From: Planctomycetota bacterium
GTDB taxonomy: Bacteria; Planctomycetota; Planctomycetia; Pirellulales; Pirellulaceae
DNA: 64,000 nt
Reading direction: 5' to 3'
NCBI GenBank assembly: GCA_014238905.1
Contig: JABAAE010000006.1
Location: forward strand, 186,001 to 250,000
The position numbers and the translations under genes were made by a program. Under the pieces are notes generated by a model. The model had not been told where the DNA came from and did no database searches. It saw only the letters and a program-made list of their open reading frames with translations. Positions 1 to 8,317 of this stretch are shown piece by piece (the first letter of the stretch is position 1; every line of letters starts with the position of its first letter).

Positions 1-135
1 GACTGGATTCAAAAAATGATGAATTCAATCAGTACACTTGCCTGGAGATTTAGTTCCCATCGCATGGTTATGGATTACACCCGGAATTGTTATTTACCGG
101 CTGCCGGTGGATTAAGCTGCAAAATGAACACTTGA
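1..135 (+). CDS. glgP: Alpha-glucan (glycogen) phosphorylase, C-terminal end only
   Basis: Frame 1 is open from the left edge to a TGA at 133-135 and encodes 44 residues. The stretch WRFSSHRMVMDYTRNCYLPA resembles the C-terminal end of GT35 alpha-glucan phosphorylases of the TIGR02094 type, where a conserved RF-x-x-x-RMV-x-x-Y segment is followed by YLPA. The full enzyme would release glucose 1-phosphate from glycogen or maltodextrin using pyridoxal phosphate; the cofactor lysine and catalytic core lie outside the window. The call rests on this short tail only, but the motif is distinctive. The symbol is given by family and does not distinguish paralogues. Confidence 0.8.
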   Translation, partial: DWIQKMMNSISTLAWRFSSHRMVMDYTRNCYLPAAGGLSCKMNT

Positions 136-633
136 ATGGGTGACACGAATCTGCTCCTGATATTTCCCGGTGTTCACCTGCCTCTTGCAGAACACGGGCA
201 CCTAGCCGAAGCTGGTTTGGTCCGCCGTCGATCAACCTAATACCAGCTGTGGACCGGCAACTTCGTTGATTGCCTGACTGGCCTCGCGATCGACAAAATG
301 TTGTAAACCTGCCTCAATTCATCTCCATGTTGCCGAAAATAGACGATTTGGGCGGTCAGTTTTAGTAACCGACACCTCCAATCAGGACCAGCTGGCATCA
401 ATTCAGGTCTTCTGGGTGTATTCGCTTGTATTGTGCTCTAAAGCAAATTATCATCAAAAGCTGTGTTTGTTCCGAAAAATCAATTGTTCTTGGGGAAATC
501 AATTTGCCCTCTGGACGTTGATCGGCGTCCGGGTGATCAACACCAAGGACGGAATAAACCAACGGCGATAATTCGATTCTCAATCGCCACACCAAAGTTT
601 TATTTCTTCTCTTTAGATATAGGAGCTGTCTGG
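136..633. other. Intergenic region, no gene seen
   Basis: About 500 bases between the phosphorylase stop and the next start. The open frames here (398-856 on the minus strand and the upstream extension of the next gene from 463) have no recognisable protein character. I saw no convincing terminator or RNA gene. A purine-rich AGGAG at 621-625 serves the ATG at 634. Confidence 0.5.
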
Positions 634-1491
634 ATGACCAGGAACGGGATCTTGGCAACTGTTGCATTTGCAATCGCAACCTTGGGCAATTCTTTTGCCA
701 CTTTCGCCGACGACGAAATCGTTGTCTCTGAACTTTATGGCCGGGCGGTTCACGCCTATTTCGATGGTTTATTTGAAAAGTCCCATCAGGATCTTTCGGA
801 TGCGATTGAATTGGGGACCTCAGATCCGCGGATTTATTATTTTCGCGGTTTGGCAAAGGTAAAACTTGGTCGCATGGAAGAAGCCGTCAAAGACTTTGAA
901 AAAGGTGGCCAAATGGAGGCCTCCGGTCCTGCTCAGTTCTACAACGTAGGACGTTCATTGGAACGAATTCAAGGTGACACTCGATTACAGCTTGAAAAAA
1001 TTCGCAGGAAATCTCGAATCAGCATGCGATTGCGTCAAAAGAAAATCGAAATGGCGCGTATTGAGGAATTCAAACGCAATGAAAAATTGCGACAAGAAGC
1101 TAGTTCCAAAATCGTATTACCCAAACCCTCCGAAAAATCAGCTGGCACTGATGATCCGTTTGGAACAACTGCTGGCGGAGCAGCCAGTCCCCAAAACCCA
1201 ACTCCCACCCCAACAGCGCCGACTAAGCCTGATCCAGAGGATCCGTTTGGATCTTCTCCCCCGAGTAAACCAACAAATAAACCCGTGGTTGATTCGGCCG
1301 ATCCATTCGGCAATCCCGTTCCTAAAAAAGAAGAAGCGACCAAGCCAACCACAGGTACGGATCCTTTTAATGCTCCGGTCCCGAAGAAGGATGAGGCCAA
1401 GCCAGCAAAAGGTCCTGACCCCTTTGCGGAGCCAGAACCAAAGAAAAATGATTCCTCAGAGAAAACGGGTGAAGACCCTTTTGGAAATTGA
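634..1491 (+). CDS. Exported TPR-like protein with six C-terminal DPF repeats
   Basis: Encodes 285 residues. I chose the ATG at 634 because an AGGAG precedes it by 8 bases and the protein then begins with a normal signal peptide ending near FATFADD; the frame is open back to 463 but that stretch is not protein-like. Residues about 30-110 look like one or two TPR-type helical pairs (alternating small and aromatic residues, GRAVHAYFDG and YYFRGLAKVKLGRMEEA). A basic helical stretch follows. The last 120 residues are Pro/Lys-rich and carry six DPF motifs (DPFG, DPFN or DPFA) spaced about 20 residues apart; the final one is at the very C terminus. Function unknown. A perfect terminator follows 30 bases downstream, so the gene is probably monocistronic. 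Confidence 0.85.
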   Translation: MTRNGILATVAFAIATLGNSFATFADDEIVVSELYGRAVHAYFDGLFEKSHQDLSDAIELGTSDPRIYYFRGLAKVKLGRMEEAVKDFEKGGQMEASGPAQFYNVGRSLERIQGDTRLQLEKIRRKSRISMRLRQKKIEMARIEEFKRNEKLRQEASSKIVLPKPSEKSAGTDDPFGTTAGGAASPQNPTPTPTAPTKPDPEDPFGSSPPSKPTNKPVVDSADPFGNPVPKKEEATKPTTGTDPFNAPVPKKDEAKPAKGPDPFAEPEPKKNDSSEKTGEDPFGN

Positions 1492-1519
1492 TCGCTCAGC
1501 AAATGTGATCTATAAAAAG

Positions 1520-1555
1520 AACACCGTCATTTAGCTTTGACGGTGTTGTTTTTTT
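1520..1555 (+). terminator. Rho-independent terminator after the DPF-repeat gene
   Basis: Perfect 10-bp stem (AACACCGTCA, 1520-1529, with its complement at 1538-1547), an 8-base loop and seven T residues at 1549-1555. Confidence 0.9.
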
Positions 1556-1575
1556 CAGCCTTGGAAACCTCCAAA

Positions 1576-3963
1576 ATGACACCGCGACTCCAGCTTGGCT
1601 TTGGTTTTTGTTTCTGGTTTTTTTTACCACTAACACTAGCGGCACAACCCACGATCTCAGATCTTTCTATTCGGGGCATTCAAATTGGGGCGACCACGCA
1701 AATCGTGGTGAAAGGCAAGGCGCTTTCCAAGGGAACAAAGATCCATTTACCATTTGATTTCCAACAGAAATCGCTTGCTGAAGAGGGTGACAAGAGCATC
1801 ACTTATGATCTCCAGCTCCTCGAAAACATACGTCCCGGTCTCTATCCGCTGAGAGTCTACAACGGGAATGGAGTTTCTGGTTCAATGATGGTTGGAGTGG
1901 ACCGATTACCTCAATCACCATTCCAAGAAAAAATCAGTATTGCTGGCGCTGCAACAGGCAGCGTCGTTGGAGCTCAAATTGCCAAAACTACTTTCGTCGG
2001 GAAAAAAGGCCAAATAGTCGTTGCAGAAGTGGAGGCCAATCGTCTTGGCTCAAAACTGCGACCTGTCATCCACATTTATGACTCACGTGGCAAGCAGGTA
2101 ACGTTCGGCCCATCTGCCCGTTCCCTATCCGGAGATTCGCGTTGCCTGCTAAAAATACCAGAAGACGGTGAATACACTATCGAAATTCACGATGTTCTAT
2201 TCCGTGGAGCATCACCAGGTTTCTTTCGATTAAAAGTCGGAGATTTTGATTTTGCCGATGTGAGTTTACCGGTCGGAATCCAAGCCGGAAAGAAATCCGT
2301 ACTGCGATTAATTAAGTCCGGCATGTCATCTGAGTTATTGATTGAATCTCCACCCACGGCTGCCGGCTGGGTATACCCCAGTCTGGAAACAACACCGAAT
2401 TTCTCGGGCTGGGTTCCTGAAGTATTGTCACGTACGGGGGTTGAGTTCGTTGAAACCCAACAGTCAGACAAACCTGTCAATGTTGGGCCATCGCCGTTGG
2501 GAATAAACGGTCGTCTCGAGAAAAACCGGGAGACCGATCAATACATGGTCGAAGTCATCCCAAAGTCCAAGATCCGTTTTGAACTATTTGGCCGTCGCAT
2601 TGGCTCCACCATTGACGGTAAGATCACGCTTAAGACCGAACAGGGCCAAGTGTTAAAAACAAATGATGATCGCCCAGGCCAGCAGGACGCTTTGATCGAC
2701 TTCGATGTTCCAGACAAAATGCAACGCATGATCGTTGAAATCAGTGACGTGACCGCCACTGGCAGCAATTCTCATATTTATCGGCTGGTCGTTAACGATC
2801 CCACGGCTCGCTCGATAACCGCTTCGGTTTCCCAAACCACCTTTAACCTTCCCAAAAACGGTAGGGCTCTTATTCCGGTTACCCTTCAACGTAATCATTA
2901 TACGGGCCCTGTGAATTTGGTTGTGAAAGGCTTACCGGTGACCTACCACGCAGCACCTGCCACTGTAGCGGCGGGTTCAGACGTCGGTTTGTTGACCATT
3001 ACGACTACCGACGGCGGCCCTGCCGACTTTTCGGTCCTTGCTGAAATCGCCGACGGTTTGCCAGGGGAGCCCAGTCAACGGGTCGATGTTCTTCCGCCAG
3101 AAAATTCCATAAACAAGAATCTCCGGGTCAACCGGAAATACCTGACTGCCGGAACGGTCTCGTCGAAGGAACTTGCAATGGTATGGTCAACAGAACCTGA
3201 CGATCAACCGCTCTATCTCGGCGGCCAGATGCGGAGTGCCATCAGCTTAAAACGATCTGACGATTTGAAAGGTATTGTGCGCATCAGGCTGGTGACCAAT
3301 CAGAAACCCCCCAAAAAACGCATCAAAAAAAACAACAAGGACACCATCGTCGACGATGTTGAAAGAACACTAAGATCGACCATTGTTGAATTACAGGAGG
3401 GCCAGACTAATAGCTTGATCCAAGTGGATGTCCCCAATGATTTGGCCGAGAAATCTTGGGATCTGGCTGTAGTCGCAGAACTGCTGTCGGCTGATAAAAA
3501 GAAGGTCCTACTCGCCTCTTCCAGCATGGTGAAGACACTGAATGCATCACGCGGCGCAGAAGTTAATCTAACGTCTCCTGCAAGTTTGGCGATTCCTCAA
3601 ACTGGTTCGGCAACGTTGGAATTGGCTGGCAACATCGTAAGAAAATCCGCCTCGGGCCCGTTACGAATATCTTTGACCAACCTTCCCCAAGGAATCTCGA
3701 TCCCACCGGTCGTCATCCAGGATGAAAATGCCGAGTTTTCTGCCAAGTTCAAACTGGAAGTTAATCCAGAGCTATTAAAACTAAAAAAACTTGATCTCGA
3801 TTTTTCCATTCTTGATAAAAAAGACCTTGCCTGGGTGGTCGCTAAGGCCAAGCCCATCTCGATCAAACTGATGGTGGCCCCCAAAACGGTTGACCCCAAA
3901 ACGGTTGACCCCAAAAAAAATCCAGACAAGAAATCTGCTGAGGAATCTGCTCCACAAGAGTAA
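1576..3963 (+). CDS. Large exported protein with PPC-like beta-sandwich domains
   Basis: Encodes 795 residues from the ATG at 1576, which gives a clean signal peptide (hydrophobic FGFCFWFFLPLTLAAQ). The frame extends to 1537, but that would start inside the upstream terminator hairpin. At least two segments, around residues 125-230 and 310-415, resemble bacterial pre-peptidase C-terminal (PPC) domains: each ends with a Y-x-I-E-I or Y-x-L-x-V strand after a conserved D/G-containing turn. Further beta-rich Ig-like segments follow, and the tail is Lys/Pro-rich with a short duplicated VDPKT unit. No catalytic motif is visible. Such proteins are common in planctomycetes and are presumably cell-envelope or extracellular. 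It starts only 20 bases after a terminator, so its promoter must overlap that region or the mRNA is nearly leaderless. Confidence 0.85.
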   Translation: MTPRLQLGFGFCFWFFLPLTLAAQPTISDLSIRGIQIGATTQIVVKGKALSKGTKIHLPFDFQQKSLAEEGDKSITYDLQLLENIRPGLYPLRVYNGNGVSGSMMVGVDRLPQSPFQEKISIAGAATGSVVGAQIAKTTFVGKKGQIVVAEVEANRLGSKLRPVIHIYDSRGKQVTFGPSARSLSGDSRCLLKIPEDGEYTIEIHDVLFRGASPGFFRLKVGDFDFADVSLPVGIQAGKKSVLRLIKSGMSSELLIESPPTAAGWVYPSLETTPNFSGWVPEVLSRTGVEFVETQQSDKPVNVGPSPLGINGRLEKNRETDQYMVEVIPKSKIRFELFGRRIGSTIDGKITLKTEQGQVLKTNDDRPGQQDALIDFDVPDKMQRMIVEISDVTATGSNSHIYRLVVNDPTARSITASVSQTTFNLPKNGRALIPVTLQRNHYTGPVNLVVKGLPVTYHAAPATVAAGSDVGLLTITTTDGGPADFSVLAEIADGLPGEPSQRVDVLPPENSINKNLRVNRKYLTAGTVSSKELAMVWSTEPDDQPLYLGGQMRSAISLKRSDDLKGIVRIRLVTNQKPPKKRIKKNNKDTIVDDVERTLRSTIVELQEGQTNSLIQVDVPNDLAEKSWDLAVVAELLSADKKKVLLASSSMVKTLNASRGAEVNLTSPASLAIPQTGSATLELAGNIVRKSASGPLRISLTNLPQGISIPPVVIQDENAEFSAKFKLEVNPELLKLKKLDLDFSILDKKDLAWVVAKAKPISIKLMVAPKTVDPKTVDPKKNPDKKSAEESAPQE
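3879..3916 (+). repeat. Tandem 15-bp repeat inside the PPC-like gene
   Basis: Two perfect copies of CCCCAAAACGGTTGA (3879-3893 and 3894-3908) plus a partial third copy. They encode a repeated PKTVD unit in the Lys/Pro-rich tail and keep the frame. Confidence 0.85.
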
Positions 3964-4011
3964 GCAACTACCGTTTTAATTTAGACATTCTTGAAGCCGG
4001 CAGTACCTGAA

Positions 4012-4566
4012 CTATTCCAAGCGTATTGTCGAAAGCGGAACGTGAGTTGGGCCTGAATGCTCCAGTGTACTCATATAGACGATCACTCTGTCGATCGCAA
4101 AAGGTTCCAACTGGAGACTTCCGTAAGCCTTCTGGAGCGTCTCAACAGACTCAGGTAGAACGTGACCCTGCCTTGACCTGGCTAGTGTCAAATGTGGAAC
4201 ATATTTTTTTTCCTGAAGAAACCCCATCTCTTCCAGAATATCACGATATTTGGCGTTCAAGTCTCTCAGGATTTGGCTACCTGCTACTAACCCAATCCAA
4301 AAAGCTCGTGGACGGCTCATGTCGGGAAACGCTCCAAGGCCGCCTAACTGTAACTCAAATGGATCCCGACCCCGTGTTGCCTTAGAAACCCTTCCACAAA
4401 GATCGGGGACTTCCCGGTCATCGACATTTCCCACAAAATTGAGAGTGAGGTGTAGTCCCTGCTCCTCCACAAAACTGAGCCCCTTGGCACCAGAACATGC
4501 CAAGGCGAGGCGGGAAAGAACTTTGCGTTGCCTTGCGGGGATCTCCACCGCAATAAATGTCCGCAT
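4012..4566 (-). CDS. thpR: RNA 2',3'-cyclic phosphodiesterase (ThpR/LigT family)
   Basis: Encodes 184 residues. The two HxTx motifs that define the 2H phosphoesterase fold are present: HLTL at residues 39-42, followed by NFVG, and HLTL at residues 125-128, followed by ARSR. The family hydrolyses RNA 2',3'-cyclic phosphate ends or ligates tRNA half-molecules. I start at the second of two close in-frame ATGs (4566, giving MRTFIAVEI, as usual in the family); the ATG at 4575 and a TTG at 4611 are possible, and none has a clear ribosome binding site. Length is normal. The gene converges on the PPC-like gene and leaves about 50 bases between the stops. Confidence 0.88.
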   Translation of the reverse strand: MRTFIAVEIPARQRKVLSRLALACSGAKGLSFVEEQGLHLTLNFVGNVDDREVPDLCGRVSKATRGRDPFELQLGGLGAFPDMSRPRAFWIGLVAGSQILRDLNAKYRDILEEMGFLQEKKYVPHLTLARSRQGHVLPESVETLQKAYGSLQLEPFAIDRVIVYMSTLEHSGPTHVPLSTIRLE

Positions 4567-4704
4567 CCCCGACATAGGATCGACCGTTTCGAAAAAGAAA
4601 AGAAGTGTCAATTATTGAGTACTCAGGCAACGCTGACGTTTGCCGCCTTGCTGGGCATCCTCAAAATCGAGAACTCTCGGTTTGCTGTTAACTTCCTACC
4701 TGGC

Positions 4705-5706
4705 TTACTTGGGACGATACAGTCCATCGGAGGAAGCTGGAATCTTTGCCCCTGATGGTTCATTACCGGGAGTGTAAAGAGCTTCACCAGATTCAAAACC
4801 AGCGGTAGTCGCTGTACCTGTGCTACCAGGAGCGTAGCTGCCCGTTTTCTCAAAAGCATTAGAGGGGAGACTCGGGGGCAAGGTGATGTTGGAGCTGGCC
4901 GGTTTTACACCAGCCTGTTCCAGAGACTTATTGGCACCGTTTGCACCAAAACTTGGGTATCGGGTTTTTGGATAACCGCCGAGACCGGGTGATTCAGGTT
5001 GCTTGCTGGAGGGGATGACGTTCGGACTAGCATCGCCCAACGTTGACGATGAACGTGTCGGTTGATTGGGAGTCGCAAACGACGGTCCGGGTACAAAACC
5101 TCCACTAGAAGAGGGCTGAAAGCCACCGCTCTTAGACTGAAATTGATTAGATGGCGTTGCTGTCGCATTGAATCCAGCATTGGAATTCGAAGGGTTCAAT
5201 TGGGTTTGTGGGGCAGAACGAGTACCAAAATTTTGGTTCGAAGATGAAAATTGGCCCGCAGGCGTACTTCTCGCAGTACGAGCAGCCGGTTGCCCCGCCG
5301 TCCAAGCATTTGGATTGGTCACCCCACCCGAGGATGGCGGCAAACCGTTATACGGTGCACGGCCAATAGAGGGCTGGCCAAGTTTTGAAGAGGCCGAACC
5401 TGCGTTCTGAGTATTTGACGAACTGGCAAAAGAGTTGTTCTGAGCAGAATTCGCATTAAATGGGTAAGAGTTCGGTGAGTTGTATCCGTTGTTGGCGACT
5501 GCACCGGCAGCGCCCGGGGAATTCACACCGCTCGGAGAAAAAGTCGCAGACGGAGATTTGGGATTCATCGCGAACTGGTCTTTGGGAGGGCTCTTCTTCC
5601 AAAATGCTAGCGAGTTTCCCCAGTTCTGCATGGTTGCGCAGCCGGAAAAACAGAAGCACATACAGGCCAACAATCCAATAACACTTTGGTTCCACCAAAT
5701 TCGCAT
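4705..5706 (-). CDS. Low-complexity lipoprotein, Asn/Ser/Gly/Pro-rich
   Basis: Encodes 333 residues from the ATG at 5706. The N terminus is a lipoprotein signal: a basic start, the hydrophobic run VIGLLACMCFCF, and the lipobox FSGC with the acylated cysteine at about residue 22. The rest, apart from a short aromatic segment just after the lipobox, is low in complexity: Asn, Ser, Gly, Pro and Thr dominate, with few charged residues. I do not recognise a domain. It is probably an envelope-anchored disordered or structural protein. It lies downstream of no obvious partner and is likely its own unit. Confidence 0.8.
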   Translation of the reverse strand: MRIWWNQSVIGLLACMCFCFSGCATMQNWGNSLAFWKKSPPKDQFAMNPKSPSATFSPSGVNSPGAAGAVANNGYNSPNSYPFNANSAQNNSFASSSNTQNAGSASSKLGQPSIGRAPYNGLPPSSGGVTNPNAWTAGQPAARTARSTPAGQFSSSNQNFGTRSAPQTQLNPSNSNAGFNATATPSNQFQSKSGGFQPSSSGGFVPGPSFATPNQPTRSSSTLGDASPNVIPSSKQPESPGLGGYPKTRYPSFGANGANKSLEQAGVKPASSNITLPPSLPSNAFEKTGSYAPGSTGTATTAGFESGEALYTPGNEPSGAKIPASSDGLYRPK

Positions 5707-6010
5707 GATCTCGCCCAATTTAATAACCGTCGTTCAATTCGAACTTAATTCGACAAATGAAAAAGTCCGTACACTCTTTTTTATCGGAATCTGACAAAAA
5801 ATTAATCAACCAGATTCTACAAATGAATTCAACTTTTGACGGATGTTAGAAAGCCGACCAATCCCAGTCAATATGAATCCTCACCCTTAGCAGCGATCCC
5901 ATACATGACAGCACCCATTTTTTTGCAGCCGAGACAAGGAGAAGCATCCAGCCCGATTGGTAAAACAATTCATTTAGGTTTCCGATAACTGAGCTGGCAA
6001 CCGATATTGC
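5707..6010. other. Intergenic region upstream of the lipoprotein gene
   Basis: About 300 bases, probably the promoter region of the minus-strand lipoprotein gene. No clear promoter hexamers, RNA gene or credible small ORF seen. Confidence 0.4.
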
Positions 6011-6044
6011 AAAAAAAAAACGGTGGGTTCACATCCCACCGTTT
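6011..6044 (-). terminator. Rho-independent terminator after sodA
   Basis: Perfect 10-bp stem (6018-6027 pairing with 6035-6044), a 7-base loop, and a ten-base A run at 6011-6020 that is a T tract on the minus strand. It lies 27 bases after the sodA stop. Confidence 0.92.
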
Positions 6045-6070
6045 CAAAGATCAATTTTTTTCAGTAGCAG

Positions 6071-6676
6071 TTATTTGGTAGCGGCGTACCTTTCAGATAC
6101 GGCCGACCAATCAACAATGTTGAAAAAAGCGGAAATGTAGTCCGGACGACGATTCTGGTAATTTAGATAATATGCATGCTCCCAAACATCCAAGCCCAGA
6201 ACAGGCGTCGAGTTACTCATCAGTGGGCTATCCTGATTGGGCGTACTTGATACCGATAGCTTGCCGTTGTCGGAGCTCAGCCAAGCCCAGCCACTTCCGA
6301 ATCGAGTTGCCGCGGCATTGGAAAACTCCGTTTTGAATCCCTCAAAACTTCCGCATGATTCGTTTATGGCAGCCGCCAATTCACCAGTCGGTTCTCCACC
6401 ACCGCTGGCACTTAAGATTGTCCAGAAAAGCGAATGATTAGCATGACCTCCACCGTTATTACGCACAGCACCACGAATCTCCTCGGGCAACGCATCTAAA
6501 TCGCTGATCAGGTCCTCGATTGTTTTCGATTCGAATTCTGTCCCAGCGACGGCGGCATTCAGTTTAGCGACATAGGCAGCATGGTGTTTGCCATGATGAA
6601 TCTCCATCGTCTTAGCGTCGATGTGAGGCTCTAAGGCGTCCGTTGGAAACGGCAACTCGGGTACTGTGAAAGCCAT
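6071..6676 (-). CDS. sodA: Superoxide dismutase, Mn type
   Basis: Encodes 201 residues, normal for the Fe/Mn family. Metal ligands are visible as H27 (in EIHHGKHH), H81 ([10 protein letters not shown]), D163 and H167 ([10 protein letters not shown]). The residues that separate metal types favour manganese: GGGHANH in place of the AAQVWNH of iron enzymes, and the outer-sphere Gln at residue 148 in NQDSPLM. It converts superoxide to peroxide and oxygen. There is no signal peptide, so it is cytoplasmic. An AAAGGG sits 8 bases before the ATG. A tandem 20-bp repeat lies about 35 bases upstream of the start, and a strong terminator follows, so the gene is monocistronic. Cambialistic metal use cannot be excluded from sequence. 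Confidence 0.95.
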   Translation of the reverse strand: MAFTVPELPFPTDALEPHIDAKTMEIHHGKHHAAYVAKLNAAVAGTEFESKTIEDLISDLDALPEEIRGAVRNNGGGHANHSLFWTILSASGGGEPTGELAAAINESCGSFEGFKTEFSNAAATRFGSGWAWLSSDNGKLSVSSTPNQDSPLMSNSTPVLGLDVWEHAYYLNYQNRRPDYISAFFNIVDWSAVSERYAATK

Positions 6677-6710
6677 GGTTTTCCCTTTCTTTATTGATGA
6701 ATTCTGTTTT

Positions 6711-6750
6711 TGATTGTGATTAAGATTTTTTGACTGTGATTAAGATTTTA
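6711..6750. repeat. Tandem 20-bp repeat upstream of sodA
   Basis: Two adjacent 20-base units, TGATTGTGATTAAGATTTTT (6711-6730) and TGACTGTGATTAAGATTTTA (6731-6750), identical at 18 of 20 positions. They lie 35-74 bases upstream of the sodA start. The spacing of two helical turns fits a pair of protein-binding sites, but simple slippage is also possible. Confidence 0.7.
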
Positions 6751-7266
6751 GTGTCGGCCACTTAGATAGCCGAGTTGAGAATTGCAAAACCGCTAATAAA
6801 AACTTCGATCGCACTAATTCGTATCAGCCAGAGATCTTCAATATCTCACGAGTAGGACCTCAACATCAATAGCCGGAGGACGAGAAGTTTCCAACCGAGG
6901 AACTTCAAATCCCCTTTCAACCCACCCTGAGGGAAAGATAACGATTTTTCAGCAATATCGCAATCGGGGCCCCGATTGGTGGTGGATCATAGAATATCGG
7001 GGAGGGGGACGGCGTGAAAACCGGCTCAAGAACGCTGATCAGCATGGTCGCTGCAGCCTCGAGCGAAAAGAAAATCACTTCAGGCCTGATTAGAAATCAG
7101 ATCCCACTTGCAGGTCTTGGTCGGTAATCCGAAAATGCCTGCCTACGCTTAATACAATAATTGGGTTTCGCAGCCAAAAGTGAAATCAGGGACTGACGGA
7201 AATCCCGACCAACGAGCCTTCTGTTGACAACGTTTTCCTCTTCATTCTCACCCTTGGAGCATTCAG
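6751..7266. other. Intergenic region between divergent sodA and FAH-family genes
   Basis: About 500 bases of shared upstream region. I see a weak inverted repeat CTGATT-AGA-AATCAG near 7085-7099 and no credible ORF. A GGAG about 7 bases before the ATG at 7267 serves the next gene. Confidence 0.4.
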
Positions 7267-8109
7267 ATGAAATTCGGTCAGATCATCGTCAACAACAATC
7301 AAAAAACGATCTTGATCGATAGCAACCAGGCCAAGTTTCTCGCGGACCCCTGCCTTATCAATTTGATCATCGATTGGGACAAACCGGATTTTGATGTCGA
7401 TCAGCATATCGAATTCGTGCAACCGATTGACTCTCTGGAGATGCAATGGTTACCGCCCATTACCAATCCGGGAAAAATATTTTGCATCGGCCGCAACTAT
7501 GCTGAACATGCCGCTGAAACAGGAGCAAGTGTACCGGAGATTCCAGTTGTCTTTTCAAAATTCCCGACCGCATTAACGGGGCATCAATCCGAAATCATCC
7601 TTCCCCCCATTAGTCAACAAGTTGATTTCGAAGCCGAACTTGTGGTGGTGATCGGAAAACAAGGACGGAACATTCCCTTGGAAGAAGCAATGGACCATGT
7701 TTTTGGCTATACATGCGGCAATGATATCTCGGCACGAGACTGGCAAAAAGGGAGACCTGGTGGCCAATGGCTTCTTGGAAAAACATTCGATACATTCGCC
7801 CCTCTGGGACCGACGATCATCACCAAAGACGAAATTGCTAACGTACACCAACTGGAAATATCACTGGAGTTGAATGGCAACACAATGCAACATTCCAACA
7901 CCAAAAACTTGATCTTTCCAATTGATTTCCTCATCAGCCATCTGTCTCGATTCTGCACTCTTCAACCGGGTGATCTTCTTTTTACGGGAACTCCGTCGGG
8001 AGTGGGAGCCGCACGAAAACCACCGGTCTACCTTCAGCCCGAAGATCAGCTAGTGGTAAAGATTGACGGTTGTAATGATTTGGAAAACAAGGTGGTTTCC
8101 AGCTCCTGA
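7267..8109 (+). CDS. Fumarylacetoacetate hydrolase (FAH) family protein
   Basis: Encodes 280 residues, typical of the short FAH-family enzymes. The catalytic C-terminal fold is evident: CIGRNYAEHA at about residue 76, the acidic metal site built from DFEAELVVVIG, then GNDISARDWQ, and the late GDLLFTGTPSGVG near residue 240. The family uses Mg2+ or Mn2+ to hydrolyse, decarboxylate or hydrate small keto acids (fumarylpyruvate, acylpyruvate, 2-keto-3-deoxy sugar acids). The exact substrate cannot be told from sequence. A GGAG is well placed before the start. No neighbour suggests a pathway. Confidence 0.9.
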   Translation: MKFGQIIVNNNQKTILIDSNQAKFLADPCLINLIIDWDKPDFDVDQHIEFVQPIDSLEMQWLPPITNPGKIFCIGRNYAEHAAETGASVPEIPVVFSKFPTALTGHQSEIILPPISQQVDFEAELVVVIGKQGRNIPLEEAMDHVFGYTCGNDISARDWQKGRPGGQWLLGKTFDTFAPLGPTIITKDEIANVHQLEISLELNGNTMQHSNTKNLIFPIDFLISHLSRFCTLQPGDLLFTGTPSGVGAARKPPVYLQPEDQLVVKIDGCNDLENKVVSSS

Positions 8110-8317
8110 CGCAACGTTCTGAATGCAGTTTTGCACGCATAATCGACCTGATGGTAACTTCCTGACAACGTCTAAAAATTCGCCGCTAATATGGCGATTA
8201 ATAATCTGACGGCATTAGGCTCAAAAGCGGCGCGGCATGCTATCTTTTCAGCGGCTGCACTGGAGAATCTGCCCGCAGCAGGACGGATTACGGATTAAGA
8301 AGGAAATGGATTTCTGA

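Noticed and set aside
398..856. Minus-strand open frame of 152 residues
   Set aside because: Overlaps the start of the DPF-repeat gene on the other strand and is Arg/Gln-rich with no protein character.
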